A DNA stretch of 30,194 nucleotides from an uncultured Bermanella sp. (GCA_913054445.1 CAJXIK010000002.1:1-30194), one strand, 5' to 3'. Positions 7,340-15,460 are shown, counted from the first letter of the stretch. Notes: generated by a model from the letters alone, not told the origin. Translations and numbers: made by a program.

Positions 7340-8662
7340 ATGCGTGGTTCGTTATCATCACTCTTACCTATAGTATTAGCCTGTCAAAGTGTTGAGTTGA
7401 CGGCGCAAAACTTTGGTAATATTGGACAAACCAGCATCGATGACAGTGCCCTAGTGTGTATGTCGGTGGGGTTACAGGCCAGCGTTTATGGCTTAGATGA
7501 CCTACAGTTGAACGCGACCGGTGTGGATGGTGCGGCCGGTGCTATCTATCAAAATACAGACCAATTTCATCTGGAGTCTAACGGCGGGGTCACTCTCATG
7601 GCGACCTCTCAGCCGCTGTTTTACGACGGCTATGAGATCAATACCATGTATTTTATAGATGGTCAGCTCCACTCTTTCTCCACCGAGGAGGGGGATATAC
7701 ACAACAGCAGCCACGACTTTACCGCCGTGGCCCAGCTTGGCAATATTTCTTCGCAATTGGCCGGCTCCTACGCCACCACCGTTTACTTAACGGTCATGCC
7801 AAATATGGGGGCTGAGGGCGGTTGCGGCCAGCAGACCGTGACCCAACCGGTGGAGAGTTCCAACTGGGCCTTCATCGCCTATGAAGACCTCTATCCGTCT
7901 CCAGGTGATGCCGATTACAATGATTTTGTCATGGCGTTTCAGGCGGCCGAGTCCTATAACGCCAACGGCGAGCTGGAGACCATTAACATGAGTTTTATTC
8001 CCGTAGCGCGCGGTGCCGGTTATAACCATTCTGCTCATCTGGATTTAAACGGAGAGCTTTGGAACTCGCAAAATGTGAGCACCATCACGGATGAGATGTT
8101 CAGCGGCGATGCCATCATAAAAGCCACCTATACCAACTTGAATAACGGCACCCAGATTGAAAAATTTTACAAGAAAGATCAGCGTGATGTGGCACTGTTC
8201 TATAATACTCGTGCCACCCTAGATGGCTTCGCCAATGTTTATGATGATGACAACATCACCGCTCCCCTATGGAAGACAGATGTGCAAGTTATACTCGCCA
8301 ACCCCGAGTTAAATACCCATGCAGATAGAGGTTCCATAGAGGACGACGACTATCGAATTTATTTGAATGTGAAAAATACCAACAAGGACATAGACCTGTA
8401 CACGGTGAACCCCAACGATGGCATGATAGACGCCAACGGCTACCCGTTTGGTCTTATCGTGCCCGATAATTGGCAGTGGCCCTTAGAGCGGGTGCACATC
8501 GACTCTGCCTACCCGCACTTTGAGGATTATCGAGCCTGGCTGGCGGGAGAAGTGGATGAATTAAGCTACGAGGCGGAACACTGGTACCTATCTCCTAGTA
8601 CCGATGGCAATGTCATCGACTCAGACACGGTAGAGACGATCCTGGAATTGGGAAGCCCCTAA
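7340..8662 (+). CDS. LruC-domain surface protein with subunit-like N-terminal domain
   Basis: A 440-aa exported protein starting 5 bp after the secretin stop, with a GGGG site about 9 nt before the ATG. The signal peptide is about 1-22. Residues 36-153 are a paralogue of the 157-aa subunit encoded at 4551. Residues about 174-435 form an LruC domain (DUF4842-type): NWAFIAYEDLYPSPGD followed by ADYNDF (182-196), the acidic EDL-P--GD-D-NDF motif likely to bind metal, and the late WPLERVHIDSAYPHF segment near the end, typical of the family. LruC proteins are predicted surface proteins of Bacteroidetes and Proteobacteria without a firm function. A subunit-like domain fused to a large head suggests a tip adhesin that caps a fibre made of the small subunit; this is inference. 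It is last in the operon. Confidence 0.85.
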   Translation: MRGSLSSLLPIVLACQSVELTAQNFGNIGQTSIDDSALVCMSVGLQASVYGLDDLQLNATGVDGAAGAIYQNTDQFHLESNGGVTLMATSQPLFYDGYEINTMYFIDGQLHSFSTEEGDIHNSSHDFTAVAQLGNISSQLAGSYATTVYLTVMPNMGAEGGCGQQTVTQPVESSNWAFIAYEDLYPSPGDADYNDFVMAFQAAESYNANGELETINMSFIPVARGAGYNHSAHLDLNGELWNSQNVSTITDEMFSGDAIIKATYTNLNNGTQIEKFYKKDQRDVALFYNTRATLDGFANVYDDDNITAPLWKTDVQVILANPELNTHADRGSIEDDDYRIYLNVKNTNKDIDLYTVNPNDGMIDANGYPFGLIVPDNWQWPLERVHIDSAYPHFEDYRAWLAGEVDELSYEAEHWYLSPSTDGNVIDSDTVETILELGSP

Positions 8663-8720
8663 TAATGTACGCTATCTTTTGTGCAGGCAATGTATGAACA
8701 GGCTAGACTGTTACCTAATA

Positions 8721-8743
8721 AGTCACCATTGTCACTAATGTGA
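8721..8743. promoter_or_regulatory. TGTCAC element upstream of the HTH-REC gene
   Basis: GTCACCATTGTCACTAATGTGA holds two GTCAC units 10 bp apart (one helical turn) and an inverted TGTGA. The 12-mer TGTCACTAATGT (8730-8741) is 11/12 identical to that at 2910-2921 ahead of the GGDEF-EAL gene. A shared operator is inferred. Confidence 0.4.
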
Positions 8744-8758
8744 AAACAAAGGAGGCGT

Positions 8759-9343
8759 ATGACTAATATGTCGGCCCCCAAGCGGGTGCTCACTAGCGGT
8801 GAGGTGGCACGCTTTTGCGGTGTGCATTTTCGAACCGTTATTCGTTGGATTGATAAAGGCAGTCTCAAGGCCTATAAACTCCCAGGTGGTGGCAATAACC
8901 GTATCGAAGAGCAGGACTTCATCGCTTTTCTCAAAAGCAATGACCTGCCCATACCGGAAGAATTCCAATACAGCAATAACCGTATCTTAATCGTGGACGA
9001 CGTTCATGCCATGGCCGCCGCCATTCAAAGAGTGTTAAGGCGCGCGGGCTTCGAGACCATGGTGGCGCACGATGGTTTCAGTGCGGGCCACCTGCTGGCC
9101 AGTTTTAAACCCACGTTAATGACCCTAGATCTAAGTATGCCGGGCATGAATGGTTTTGAGGTCTTGGCTTTCATGGCCAAAGAAGGCACCTATAAAGATG
9201 TAAAGGTGTTGGTGGTCTCTGCCCTAGAGGATGAAACGTTAGCCCTAGCGCAAGCCGCCGGTGCGCATGAGTGTTTGCGTAAGCCGTTTGAAAACAAAAC
9301 ACTCGTGGCGGCGGTCAATAGAATATTGGCCGTCACGCGCTGA
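8759..9343 (+). CDS. Response regulator with N-terminal excisionase-type HTH
   Basis: A 194-aa protein with an unusual order: DNA-binding domain first, receiver second. Residues about 10-62 form a MerR/excisionase-like winged helix (LTSGEVARFCGVHFRTVIRWIDKGSLKAYKLPGGGNNRI, read in pieces: TSGEVARFCGV, TVIRWIDKG, RIEEQDFIAFL). Residues about 76-192 are a REC domain with VDD, phosphoacceptor Asp in TLDLSMPGMNG, SALEDE and Lys in LRKPF. It is probably a phosphorylation-responsive transcription factor. The start is uncertain: GGAGG lies only 3 nt before the ATG at 8759 and 12 nt before the one at 8768. It follows the LruC gene by 96 bp with its own putative operator and converges on dusC. Confidence 0.9.
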   Translation: MTNMSAPKRVLTSGEVARFCGVHFRTVIRWIDKGSLKAYKLPGGGNNRIEEQDFIAFLKSNDLPIPEEFQYSNNRILIVDDVHAMAAAIQRVLRRAGFETMVAHDGFSAGHLLASFKPTLMTLDLSMPGMNGFEVLAFMAKEGTYKDVKVLVVSALEDETLALAQAAGAHECLRKPFENKTLVAAVNRILAVTR

Positions 9344-9368
9344 TTATTAGGTGCATACCGTCTGATCG

Positions 9369-10340
9369 TTAGGTGGGGTGGCCATTAAAATCTGCTATCT
9401 CCTGCTCCAGTAGTTCAATCATCTGCAGGGAGGTCTTAACGCGCTTGGCCCGTTGAAAAAAGGGGCTGGCCTCGGGGTAGCCCCTTTGTAAATAGACTAG
9501 CCACTGTTTGATGCGGCCCGCTGCGAACTTACTGTTACCACAATCTATGGTCTCTCGAATCATCTGCAGCATGTCGTGCAATCTTGTGTGCCAGTCGCCT
9601 ATCTTTATTTCTTTGCCCGCCGCGAGGCTCTTAATTTGTAAGGCCAAATTTGGGCTCGCCACCGCACCTCGGCCCAGCATAATATCGTCACAGCCACTGA
9701 CCTGTTGGCATTTTTTATAATCTTCTAGCGTCCAAATCTCGCCGTTGGCGGTGACGGGTATCTTTACCTGTTCCTTAATTTTGGCGATCCACTGCCAATG
9801 GGCGGGGGGCTTGTAGCCTTCGACCTTAGTGCGGGCGTGGATGCACAGGGCGTCGATGCCAGCCGCCTCCATGGCCAGGGCGTTGTCCAGCGCCAAGGAC
9901 TTGTCCTCATAACCCAAGCGCATCTTGGCGGTCAGTGGCACGTGGGGCGGAATGGCCTGGCGCATGGCTATTAATATATCGTAAATTTCTTGCGGGTCTT
10001 GCAGCAGCACGCTGCCACCGCGATTACTGTTGACCGTCTTGGAAGGGCAGCCAAAGTTCACATCGATCACGGGGGCCCCCAGTAGCGCCCCGCGCCGGGC
10101 GTTTTGCGCCATTAATAGGGGGTCGCTGCCCAGCAGTTGCAGGTGCACTGGGGTACCGGACGGGGTTTTCCAGTCGTTACGATGCTCGGGGCATATGCGC
10201 TGGAAGACCCGTTTGGGCAGCAACTGATCACTGATGCGTAAAAACTCGGTGACGCAGTGATCGAAGGCGCGATCTCGGGTAAGAAAGGCGCGCATGTGTT
10301 CATCAATTAAGCCCTCCATGGGGGCTAAAGCCAGCTTCAC
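9369..10340 (-). CDS. dusC: tRNA-dihydrouridine(16) synthase DusC
   Basis: An FMN- and NADPH-dependent enzyme that reduces U16 of tRNA. The fold opens with LALAPMEGLID and continues with CVTEFLRISDQLLPKRVF, PVHLQLLGSDP, the catalytic Cys in NFGCPSKTVN, HARTKVEGY, PVTANGEIW and MLGRGAVASPNL. The ITEF/VTEF and RIKQWLVYL segments match the DusC branch rather than DusA or DusB. I choose the GTG at 10340 (MKLALAPMEG) because it aligns with the E. coli N-terminus and has AGGT 7 nt upstream; a GTG two codons earlier is the alternative. Length about 323 aa is usual. It is convergent with the HTH-REC gene. A housekeeping tRNA-modification gene. Confidence 0.95.
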   Translation of the reverse strand: MKLALAPMEGLIDEHMRAFLTRDRAFDHCVTEFLRISDQLLPKRVFQRICPEHRNDWKTPSGTPVHLQLLGSDPLLMAQNARRGALLGAPVIDVNFGCPSKTVNSNRGGSVLLQDPQEIYDILIAMRQAIPPHVPLTAKMRLGYEDKSLALDNALAMEAAGIDALCIHARTKVEGYKPPAHWQWIAKIKEQVKIPVTANGEIWTLEDYKKCQQVSGCDDIMLGRGAVASPNLALQIKSLAAGKEIKIGDWHTRLHDMLQMIRETIDCGNSKFAAGRIKQWLVYLQRGYPEASPFFQRAKRVKTSLQMIELLEQEIADFNGHPT

Positions 10341-10604
10341 TGTCACTACCTACCGCTGTCATGAGTCAAAAATTGCCCGCATTCTAGCAGAAAAAACCAT
10401 TGATTTCTGTCACGAATAGAAACGCTAACGTTGCCTAACAGGTGCATATCCAGTAGATTGGCTCGATAATTTTCAGTATGCGAAGCGCATGGAGAATTAC
10501 GTTTTTAGTTAACCGCTGCTTGAGGGTTAAATAAAGCCCTGCAAAAAAGAGGCAATTACAAGACCTCTGGGCAGGAGCGTTCAGTTTAATAAGGAGTGGA
10601 TTAT

Positions 10605-10844
10605 ATGTCCCCTATTGTAGCTGACGGCCTAGGCTTATCGGCATTTGGCATGGGTACGGTGTTTGTATTTTTAGTCGTACTGATATTTGCCACCACGATA
10701 ATGTCAAAATTGGTGACCAAGTACTTCCCTGAAGCGCCCGCCGCTCCAGCGAAAGCCGCTGCCGTACCAACACCGGGCGTCGACCCGCAGCTATTAAAAG
10801 TATTAGCTGCGGCCGTGAAAGAGCACCGTTCTCGCCAAAAGTGA
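10605..10844 (+). CDS. oadG: Oxaloacetate decarboxylase gamma subunit
   Basis: A 79-aa membrane anchor of the sodium-pumping oxaloacetate decarboxylase. One transmembrane helix at about residues 13-33 (GTVFVFLVVLIFATTIM), an Ala/Pro-rich linker, then a soluble tail that holds the alpha subunit. AAGGAG is 8 nt before the ATG at 10605; a GTG at 10596 is inside that site and unlikely. First gene of oadGAB, with oadA 53 bp downstream. The 264-bp gap to dusC shows no gene and no promoter I can call. Confidence 0.93.
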   Translation: MSPIVADGLGLSAFGMGTVFVFLVVLIFATTIMSKLVTKYFPEAPAAPAKAAAVPTPGVDPQLLKVLAAAVKEHRSRQK

Positions 10845-10897
10845 GAGTAGTGGCTTAATAACCGTACAAATGACAATTAATAACAAGGCCATTACAA

Positions 10898-12670
10898 ATG
10901 ACCGCGACGAAAAAACTAGGCATCACCGAGGTCGTATTACGCGACGCTCACCAATCTTTATTTGCCACCCGTATGCGTATCGACGATATGCTGCCCATTG
11001 CCGAAAAACTCGACCAAATTGGTTATTGGTCTTTGGAGTCTTGGGGGGGAGCGACCTTCGATTCTTGCATTCGCTTCTTGGGCGAAGACCCTTGGGATCG
11101 TATTCGTGCATTCAAGAAAGCCATGCCCAACACGCAACAGCAGATGTTACTGCGCGGCCAGAACCTCTTGGGTTACCGTCACTATGCCGATGACGTGGTG
11201 GAAAAATTCGTAGAGCGCGCCGCTTTTAACGGCATCGATGTTTTCCGTGTGTTCGACGCCATGAACGATCCGCGCAACCTTGAAACTGCGGTTAAGGCCG
11301 TCAAGAAACAAGGCAAGCACGCCCAGGGTACTATTTCTTATACTACTTCCCCGGTGCACAACATGGATGCGTGGATCTCTCTTTCCAAGCAGGTCGAAGA
11401 CCTAGGTGTAGACTCTATCTGCATTAAAGACATGGCCGGCATCATCAACCCTTACCAAGTTTACGAGTTAGTAAGCCGACTTAAGAAAGAAACCGATCTT
11501 GAGGTGCAGCTGCATTGCCACGCCACGGCGGGCATGTCTGACATGGCGATCCTTAAAGCCATCGAAGCGGGTGTCGACCGTGTCGACTCGGCTATCTCTT
11601 CCATGTCTATGACCTATGGTCACTCTGCTACCGAGACCGTGGTCGCTGCCATGGCGGGTTCCGAGCGTGATACCGGCTTAGATTTGCTTAAACTCGAAGA
11701 AGTTGCTGCTTACTTCCGTGTTGTGCGTAAAAAGTATGCTAAGTACGAAGGCGCCATGCGTGGCACCGATTCGCGTATCCTAGTAGCACAAGTACCGGGC
11801 GGCATGTTGACCAACATGGAAAACCAATTGCGCGAGCAAGGGGCTGCTGACAAGTTTGACGAAGTATTGGCCGAGATCCCACGGGTGCGTGAAGATCTAG
11901 GTCACATTCCTTTGGTGACCCCCACCTCACAAATCGTCGGTACCCAGGCGGTACTCAACGTATTAACCGGCGAGCGTTACAAGTCTATCTCTAAAGAGAC
12001 GCAAGGCATTCTTAAGGGTGAATACGGCGCCGCGCCAGCACCTTACAACAAAGAATTGCAGGCACGTGTACTAGATGGCGCAGAAGTCATTACCTGTCGT
12101 CCCGCCGACTTGCTAGACAGCGAGATGGATAAGATCATTGCCGACGTGGATGCCTTAGCCGCCGACAAGGGCATCACCCTCGCCGCCGACAAGATTGACG
12201 ATGCGCTAACCTATGCCTTGTTCCCGCAGGTGGCCCCTAAGTTCCTCGAGAACCGTGGCAACCCAGATGCGTTTGAGGCGGCCCCCAAAGGCGACGCCGA
12301 AGACACCTTCACCGTTAATGTAGACGGCAACGAATACGTGGTGAAGGTAGATGACGGCGGCGATGTCACCAACCTTGCTCCGGTCAATGGCGCACCACTA
12401 AGCTTTGCTGGCGCAGCGGCGCCGGTAGTGGGCGCAGCACCAGCAGCCGTGGGCGGCGGCGAACCGGTGGGCGCGCCCCTAGCCGGTAACATCTGGAAAG
12501 TTCAGGTGGCCGTGGGTCAGCAAGTAAGCGAAGGCGATGTGGTGATTATCTTGGAGGCCATGAAAATGGAAACCGAAATTCGCGCCGCCAAGTCGGGTAC
12601 CGTGGGCAGCATCGGCGTCAAAGAGGGTGACTCTGTGACCGTTGGCCAAACTCTGCTGACCATCGCATAA
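10898..12670 (+). CDS. oadA: Oxaloacetate decarboxylase alpha subunit
   Basis: A 590-aa cytoplasmic carboxyltransferase that moves CO2 from oxaloacetate to biotin, giving pyruvate. The N-terminal TIM barrel opens with TEVVLRDAHQSLFATRMR and has the metal site HCHATAGM. A conserved carboxyltransferase domain follows to about 460. An Ala/Pro/Gly-rich hinge (about 495-525) leads to a biotinyl domain with the biotinylated Lys in ILEAMKMETEI. Length is normal. AAGG lies 9 nt before the ATG. It works with OadB, which decarboxylates carboxybiotin and exports sodium ions, and with OadG as scaffold. Confidence 0.97.
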   Translation: MTATKKLGITEVVLRDAHQSLFATRMRIDDMLPIAEKLDQIGYWSLESWGGATFDSCIRFLGEDPWDRIRAFKKAMPNTQQQMLLRGQNLLGYRHYADDVVEKFVERAAFNGIDVFRVFDAMNDPRNLETAVKAVKKQGKHAQGTISYTTSPVHNMDAWISLSKQVEDLGVDSICIKDMAGIINPYQVYELVSRLKKETDLEVQLHCHATAGMSDMAILKAIEAGVDRVDSAISSMSMTYGHSATETVVAAMAGSERDTGLDLLKLEEVAAYFRVVRKKYAKYEGAMRGTDSRILVAQVPGGMLTNMENQLREQGAADKFDEVLAEIPRVREDLGHIPLVTPTSQIVGTQAVLNVLTGERYKSISKETQGILKGEYGAAPAPYNKELQARVLDGAEVITCRPADLLDSEMDKIIADVDALAADKGITLAADKIDDALTYALFPQVAPKFLENRGNPDAFEAAPKGDAEDTFTVNVDGNEYVVKVDDGGDVTNLAPVNGAPLSFAGAAAPVVGAAPAAVGGGEPVGAPLAGNIWKVQVAVGQQVSEGDVVIILEAMKMETEIRAAKSGTVGSIGVKEGDSVTVGQTLLTIA

Positions 12671-12680
12671 GGGGCTAGAC

Positions 12681-13847
12681 GTGGATAAACTTACTCAATT
12701 ATTGATGGACTCAGGCGTCGCACAGATGCAATGGGGCCAGGGGCTGATGATCATCATCGGCCTGTTGCTGCTCTTCTTAGCCATCAAAAAAGGCTTCGAG
12801 CCTTTGCTGCTGTTGCCCATCGGCATGGGTGCCATCTTCGTGAATATTCCGGGGGCGGGTTTTTACGACGCCCCTGTCTATGATGCGGTGGGCCACCTAG
12901 CAACCCCTGGTGGCTTGTTGTACTACATCTATCACAGCGGCATCGAGACCGGCCTGTTTCCATTGCTGATATTCATGGGCGTGGGTGCCATGACCGACTT
13001 CGGGCCCTTGTTGGCGAACCCTAAAACCTTGCTATTAGGGGCGGCGGCGCAGTTTGGTATCTTCGGTACTCTGATCGGTGCGGTGCTCATGAACCATTAC
13101 GGCATCATGGACTTCAGCATCAACGAAGCGGCGGCCATCGGTATCATTGGCGGTGCCGACGGCCCCACCTCGATCTTCGTGGCGGCGCGCCTCGCCCCCG
13201 AATTGTTAGGGGCCATCGCGGTCGCGGCTTATTCATACATGGCCCTCGTGCCGATGATTCAGCCACCTATCATGCGTGCCTTCACCAACGACAAAGAGCG
13301 TCGCATTCAAATGGTGCAGCAGCGCCACGTGAGTCAGACCGAAAAGATCATGTTCCCCATTGTCTTGCTGGTCTTAGTGGCCTTGGCGCTGCCATCGGCG
13401 GCCCCTCTGTTGGGCATGTTCTGCTTCGGTAATCTGATGAAAGAGTGTGGTGTGGTGGATCGTTTGAGCGACACCGTGCAAAACGCCCTAATCAACATCG
13501 TGACCATCATGTTGGGTTTAGGGGTGGGCTCTAAGCTCTCGGCCGAAGCCTTCTTAAATCTGAAGACCCTGGGTATCTTGCTGTTGGGTCTGGCGGCCTT
13601 CTGTGTGGGCACCGCCTGCGGCGTGTTGATGGCCAAGTTGATGAACGTCTTCTTGAAGACCAAGATCAACCCGTTAATTGGTTCGGCCGGTGTCTCGGCG
13701 GTTCCCATGGCGGCGCGTGTCTCTAACAAGATTGGTTTGGAGTACAACCCCCACAACTTCTTGTTGATGCACGCCATGGGCCCTAACGTGGCGGGTGTCA
13801 TTGGCTCTGCCGTGGCAGCGGGTGTGATGCTGTCTTACCTAGGCTAG
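12681..13847 (+). CDS. oadB: Oxaloacetate decarboxylase beta subunit (sodium pump)
   Basis: A 388-aa inner-membrane protein that couples decarboxylation of carboxybiotin to sodium export. It has about nine to eleven hydrophobic segments and the family signatures MGVGAMTDFGPLLANP, IGIIGGADGPTSIF and GSAGVSAVPMAARVSN. It begins with GTG at 12681, 10 bp after the oadA stop, with AAGGGG 5 nt upstream. It is last in the operon and followed by a strong terminator. The usual length is 375-435 aa, so it is complete. Confidence 0.97.
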   Translation: MDKLTQLLMDSGVAQMQWGQGLMIIIGLLLLFLAIKKGFEPLLLLPIGMGAIFVNIPGAGFYDAPVYDAVGHLATPGGLLYYIYHSGIETGLFPLLIFMGVGAMTDFGPLLANPKTLLLGAAAQFGIFGTLIGAVLMNHYGIMDFSINEAAAIGIIGGADGPTSIFVAARLAPELLGAIAVAAYSYMALVPMIQPPIMRAFTNDKERRIQMVQQRHVSQTEKIMFPIVLLVLVALALPSAAPLLGMFCFGNLMKECGVVDRLSDTVQNALINIVTIMLGLGVGSKLSAEAFLNLKTLGILLLGLAAFCVGTACGVLMAKLMNVFLKTKINPLIGSAGVSAVPMAARVSNKIGLEYNPHNFLLMHAMGPNVAGVIGSAVAAGVMLSYLG

Positions 13848-13873
13848 TTAGCTACAAGCAGCGCGTTACCTAC

Positions 13874-13911
13874 AAAGCCGCCCCGTTGTGATGACAGGGG
13901 CGGCTTTTTTT
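13874..13911 (+). terminator. Intrinsic terminator of oadGAB
   Basis: AAAGCCGCCCC (13874-13884), a 12-nt loop, then GGGGCGGCTTT followed by a T run to 13911. An 11-bp GC-rich stem with a U-tract, 27 bp after the oadB stop. Confidence 0.92.
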
Positions 13912-13947
13912 GGGGCGAACATTAACCCATTTACCATCTAACCTTGG

Positions 13948-14331
13948 CTATAGGTCTAGGTATTGCGCAATCATAAACGAATCGCCACGCCCTTCCTGCG
14001 CACCAAAATAACTGAGCGCCTCACGCTTGCCCTTTTTAACCGAACCCACCTCTGCATCGATGGCGAATTTCTTGGCGAGGTCATTAAATAAGTTAATGGG
14101 CAACTGTAACTGCTTGCTCTTCTTAACTGATTGCTCGATGCCCAGCTGCCAGTGATCGCAGCCCTCGTCGTCGCTCTGATTCGTGCAATCATTAATCACC
14201 ACCACCCCTGCCTGTGGCAGGGAATCGGCGTAGGCTTGCAGGGCGCTGAGGATAGCGGGCTGGTTTTTCTTGAGTTTTTTCTCTTGATTTTCTTCTAGGT
14301 GATCGCAGGCGATGAGAATATATATTTGCAT
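13948..14331 (-). CDS. Hypothetical protein, 127 aa
   Basis: I do not recognise this protein. It starts MQIYILIACDHLEENQEKK, with a short hydrophobic beta strand and no signal peptide, then VVVINDCTNQSDDEGCDHW, a Lys-rich helix (EQSVKKSKQLQL) and an end SFMIAQYLDL. It is soluble and highly charged. AGGGTG lies about 7 nt before the minus-strand ATG. The alternation of a strand, a helix and a second strand (AGVVVIND) suggests a small alpha/beta fold. It stands alone, convergent with oadB and back to back with the repeat block at 14403. The codon pattern and ribosome site make it likely to be real. Confidence 0.7.
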   Translation of the reverse strand: MQIYILIACDHLEENQEKKLKKNQPAILSALQAYADSLPQAGVVVINDCTNQSDDEGCDHWQLGIEQSVKKSKQLQLPINLFNDLAKKFAIDAEVGSVKKGKREALSYFGAQEGRGDSFMIAQYLDL

Positions 14332-14402
14332 GGGCGCACCCTACTTGTTGTGAGCCTAGAGTATACCTTAAACTTGGCTTGAAAACGGCGGGGGTCAGTG
14401 TT

Positions 14403-14612
14403 GAGGGGCTGCCAAGAGATTCGGGCATGCCCACAAGGATGTGGGTAGTAGGGCAATGCAGGAGCAATTGCCGAGGGGCTGCCAAAAGGTTCGGGCAGGG
14501 GCTGCCCTCGTACGAGGCCACCCTGTGGCCGATGCGGTATGCTTGGTAAATGCTCAGAAGCGGGTGAGTATTATGTCTCACTCAGATATTCGGGCAGGGG
14601 CTGCCCTCGTAC
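14403..14612. repeat. Mosaic block of hairpin repeats (REP-like)
   Basis: Within the 335-bp gap before the hydrolase gene lie two kinds of direct repeat: a 25-bp unit at 14403-14427 and 14473-14497 (23/25 identical) and a 24-bp unit at 14490-14513 and 14589-14612 (identical). Hairpins fill the space: CCCACA/TGTGGG (14430-14445), GGCAAT/ATTGCC (14452-14472), GGGCAG/CTGCCC inside each 24-mer, GGCCAC/GTGGCC (14516-14530) and GTGAG/CTCAC near 14565-14582. It looks like clustered REP-type elements. No transposase is present. Confidence 0.75.
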
Positions 14613-14666
14613 CGATGCAGTTGAAGTGAACGTGCTGTAAGCTAGCATCTAATAAATCTAATAAGA

Positions 14667-15452
14667 ATGATGATGAAAAATATAAAAAGCAAAGAATCGA
14701 AAGTAGCGACCCCAGCAGGGCGTTTATACATTAAAGAATGGCTTCCCGAAACATTAGCGTCAGACACGCCTATCATCTTGCTGCACGACTCTTTAGGCTC
14801 TGCTCAGCTATGGAAGTCTTTCCCCGAGTTGCTGGCGAGCCGCCTGTCGCGGCGCGTCATTGCCTACGATAGATTAGGCTTTGGACAATCGGATGCGCGC
14901 ATTGAGCCACCCTCGGTGGACTTTATCAAAGAAGAATCGAGCAGCTATTTTCCAGCAATAAAAGCCCATTGTGCCATTCAAAAATACAGTCTACTCGGCC
15001 ACAGTGTCGGTGGCGGCATGTCGCTTAATATCGCGGCGAATGATAAAGATTGTGAATCGGTTATCTCTATCTCTGCACAGGCATTTGTCGAGGATATCAC
15101 CCTAGAAGGCATCATTAGCGCCAAGGAGATGTTTAGCAAGCCAGGTCAACTCGAACGGCTGGCAAAATGGCATGGCGCGAAAGCCGAGTGGGTCTTGGCG
15201 GCTTGGACAGAGACCTGGTTGTCCCCAGAATTTGCCCAATGGAGCCTAGGTTACTGTATTAAGGATGTGACCTGTCCGGTCTTGGTCATCCATGGTGAGA
15301 ATGATGAATACGGCTCTCAGGCCTTTCCTGACTATATTGCAGGCAATGTATCGGCTGTGGCCACTAAGAAAATACTCAAAGATTGCGGCCACATGCCTCA
15401 TCACGAGAAAAGCCGTGAAGTTATAGACTCAATTGTTGGCTTTATAGGGTAG
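14667..15452 (+). CDS. Alpha/beta hydrolase
   Basis: A 261-aa cytoplasmic serine hydrolase. The catalytic set is visible: nucleophile Ser in LLGHSVGGG (about residue 114), Asp in GENDEYGS, and His in KDCGHMPHHEK near the C-terminus; the oxyanion segment is LLHDSLGSAQLW. It resembles small esterases and lactonases of the MhpC/BioH type. Three consecutive ATG codons open the gene and no strong ribosome site is visible. It is 90 bp upstream of the acyl-CoA synthetase on the same strand, so it may release the acid that the synthetase activates; that is inference. The substrate is unknown. Confidence 0.85.
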   Translation: MMMKNIKSKESKVATPAGRLYIKEWLPETLASDTPIILLHDSLGSAQLWKSFPELLASRLSRRVIAYDRLGFGQSDARIEPPSVDFIKEESSSYFPAIKAHCAIQKYSLLGHSVGGGMSLNIAANDKDCESVISISAQAFVEDITLEGIISAKEMFSKPGQLERLAKWHGAKAEWVLAAWTETWLSPEFAQWSLGYCIKDVTCPVLVIHGENDEYGSQAFPDYIAGNVSAVATKKILKDCGHMPHHEKSREVIDSIVGFIG

Positions 15453-15460
15453 AATACGTC

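Noticed and set aside
4551..8662. Classical chaperone-usher fimbrial operon
   Set aside because: No usher of about 800 aa is present; the outer-membrane protein has unmistakable secretin motifs.
13334..13801. 155-aa open frame on the minus strand
   Set aside because: It lies wholly inside oadB, whose protein is clearly conserved; the frame has no ribosome site or recognisable domain.
14192..14629. Small proteins encoded by the hairpin-repeat block on both strands
   Set aside because: Their sequence is the translated repeat (RAGAALV twice) and overlaps another gene's end; no ribosome site or family supports them.
14667..15452. HMG-CoA lyase missing from the catabolic cluster
   Set aside because: The protein is an alpha/beta hydrolase with GHSVGG; it has none of the TIM-barrel lyase motifs.
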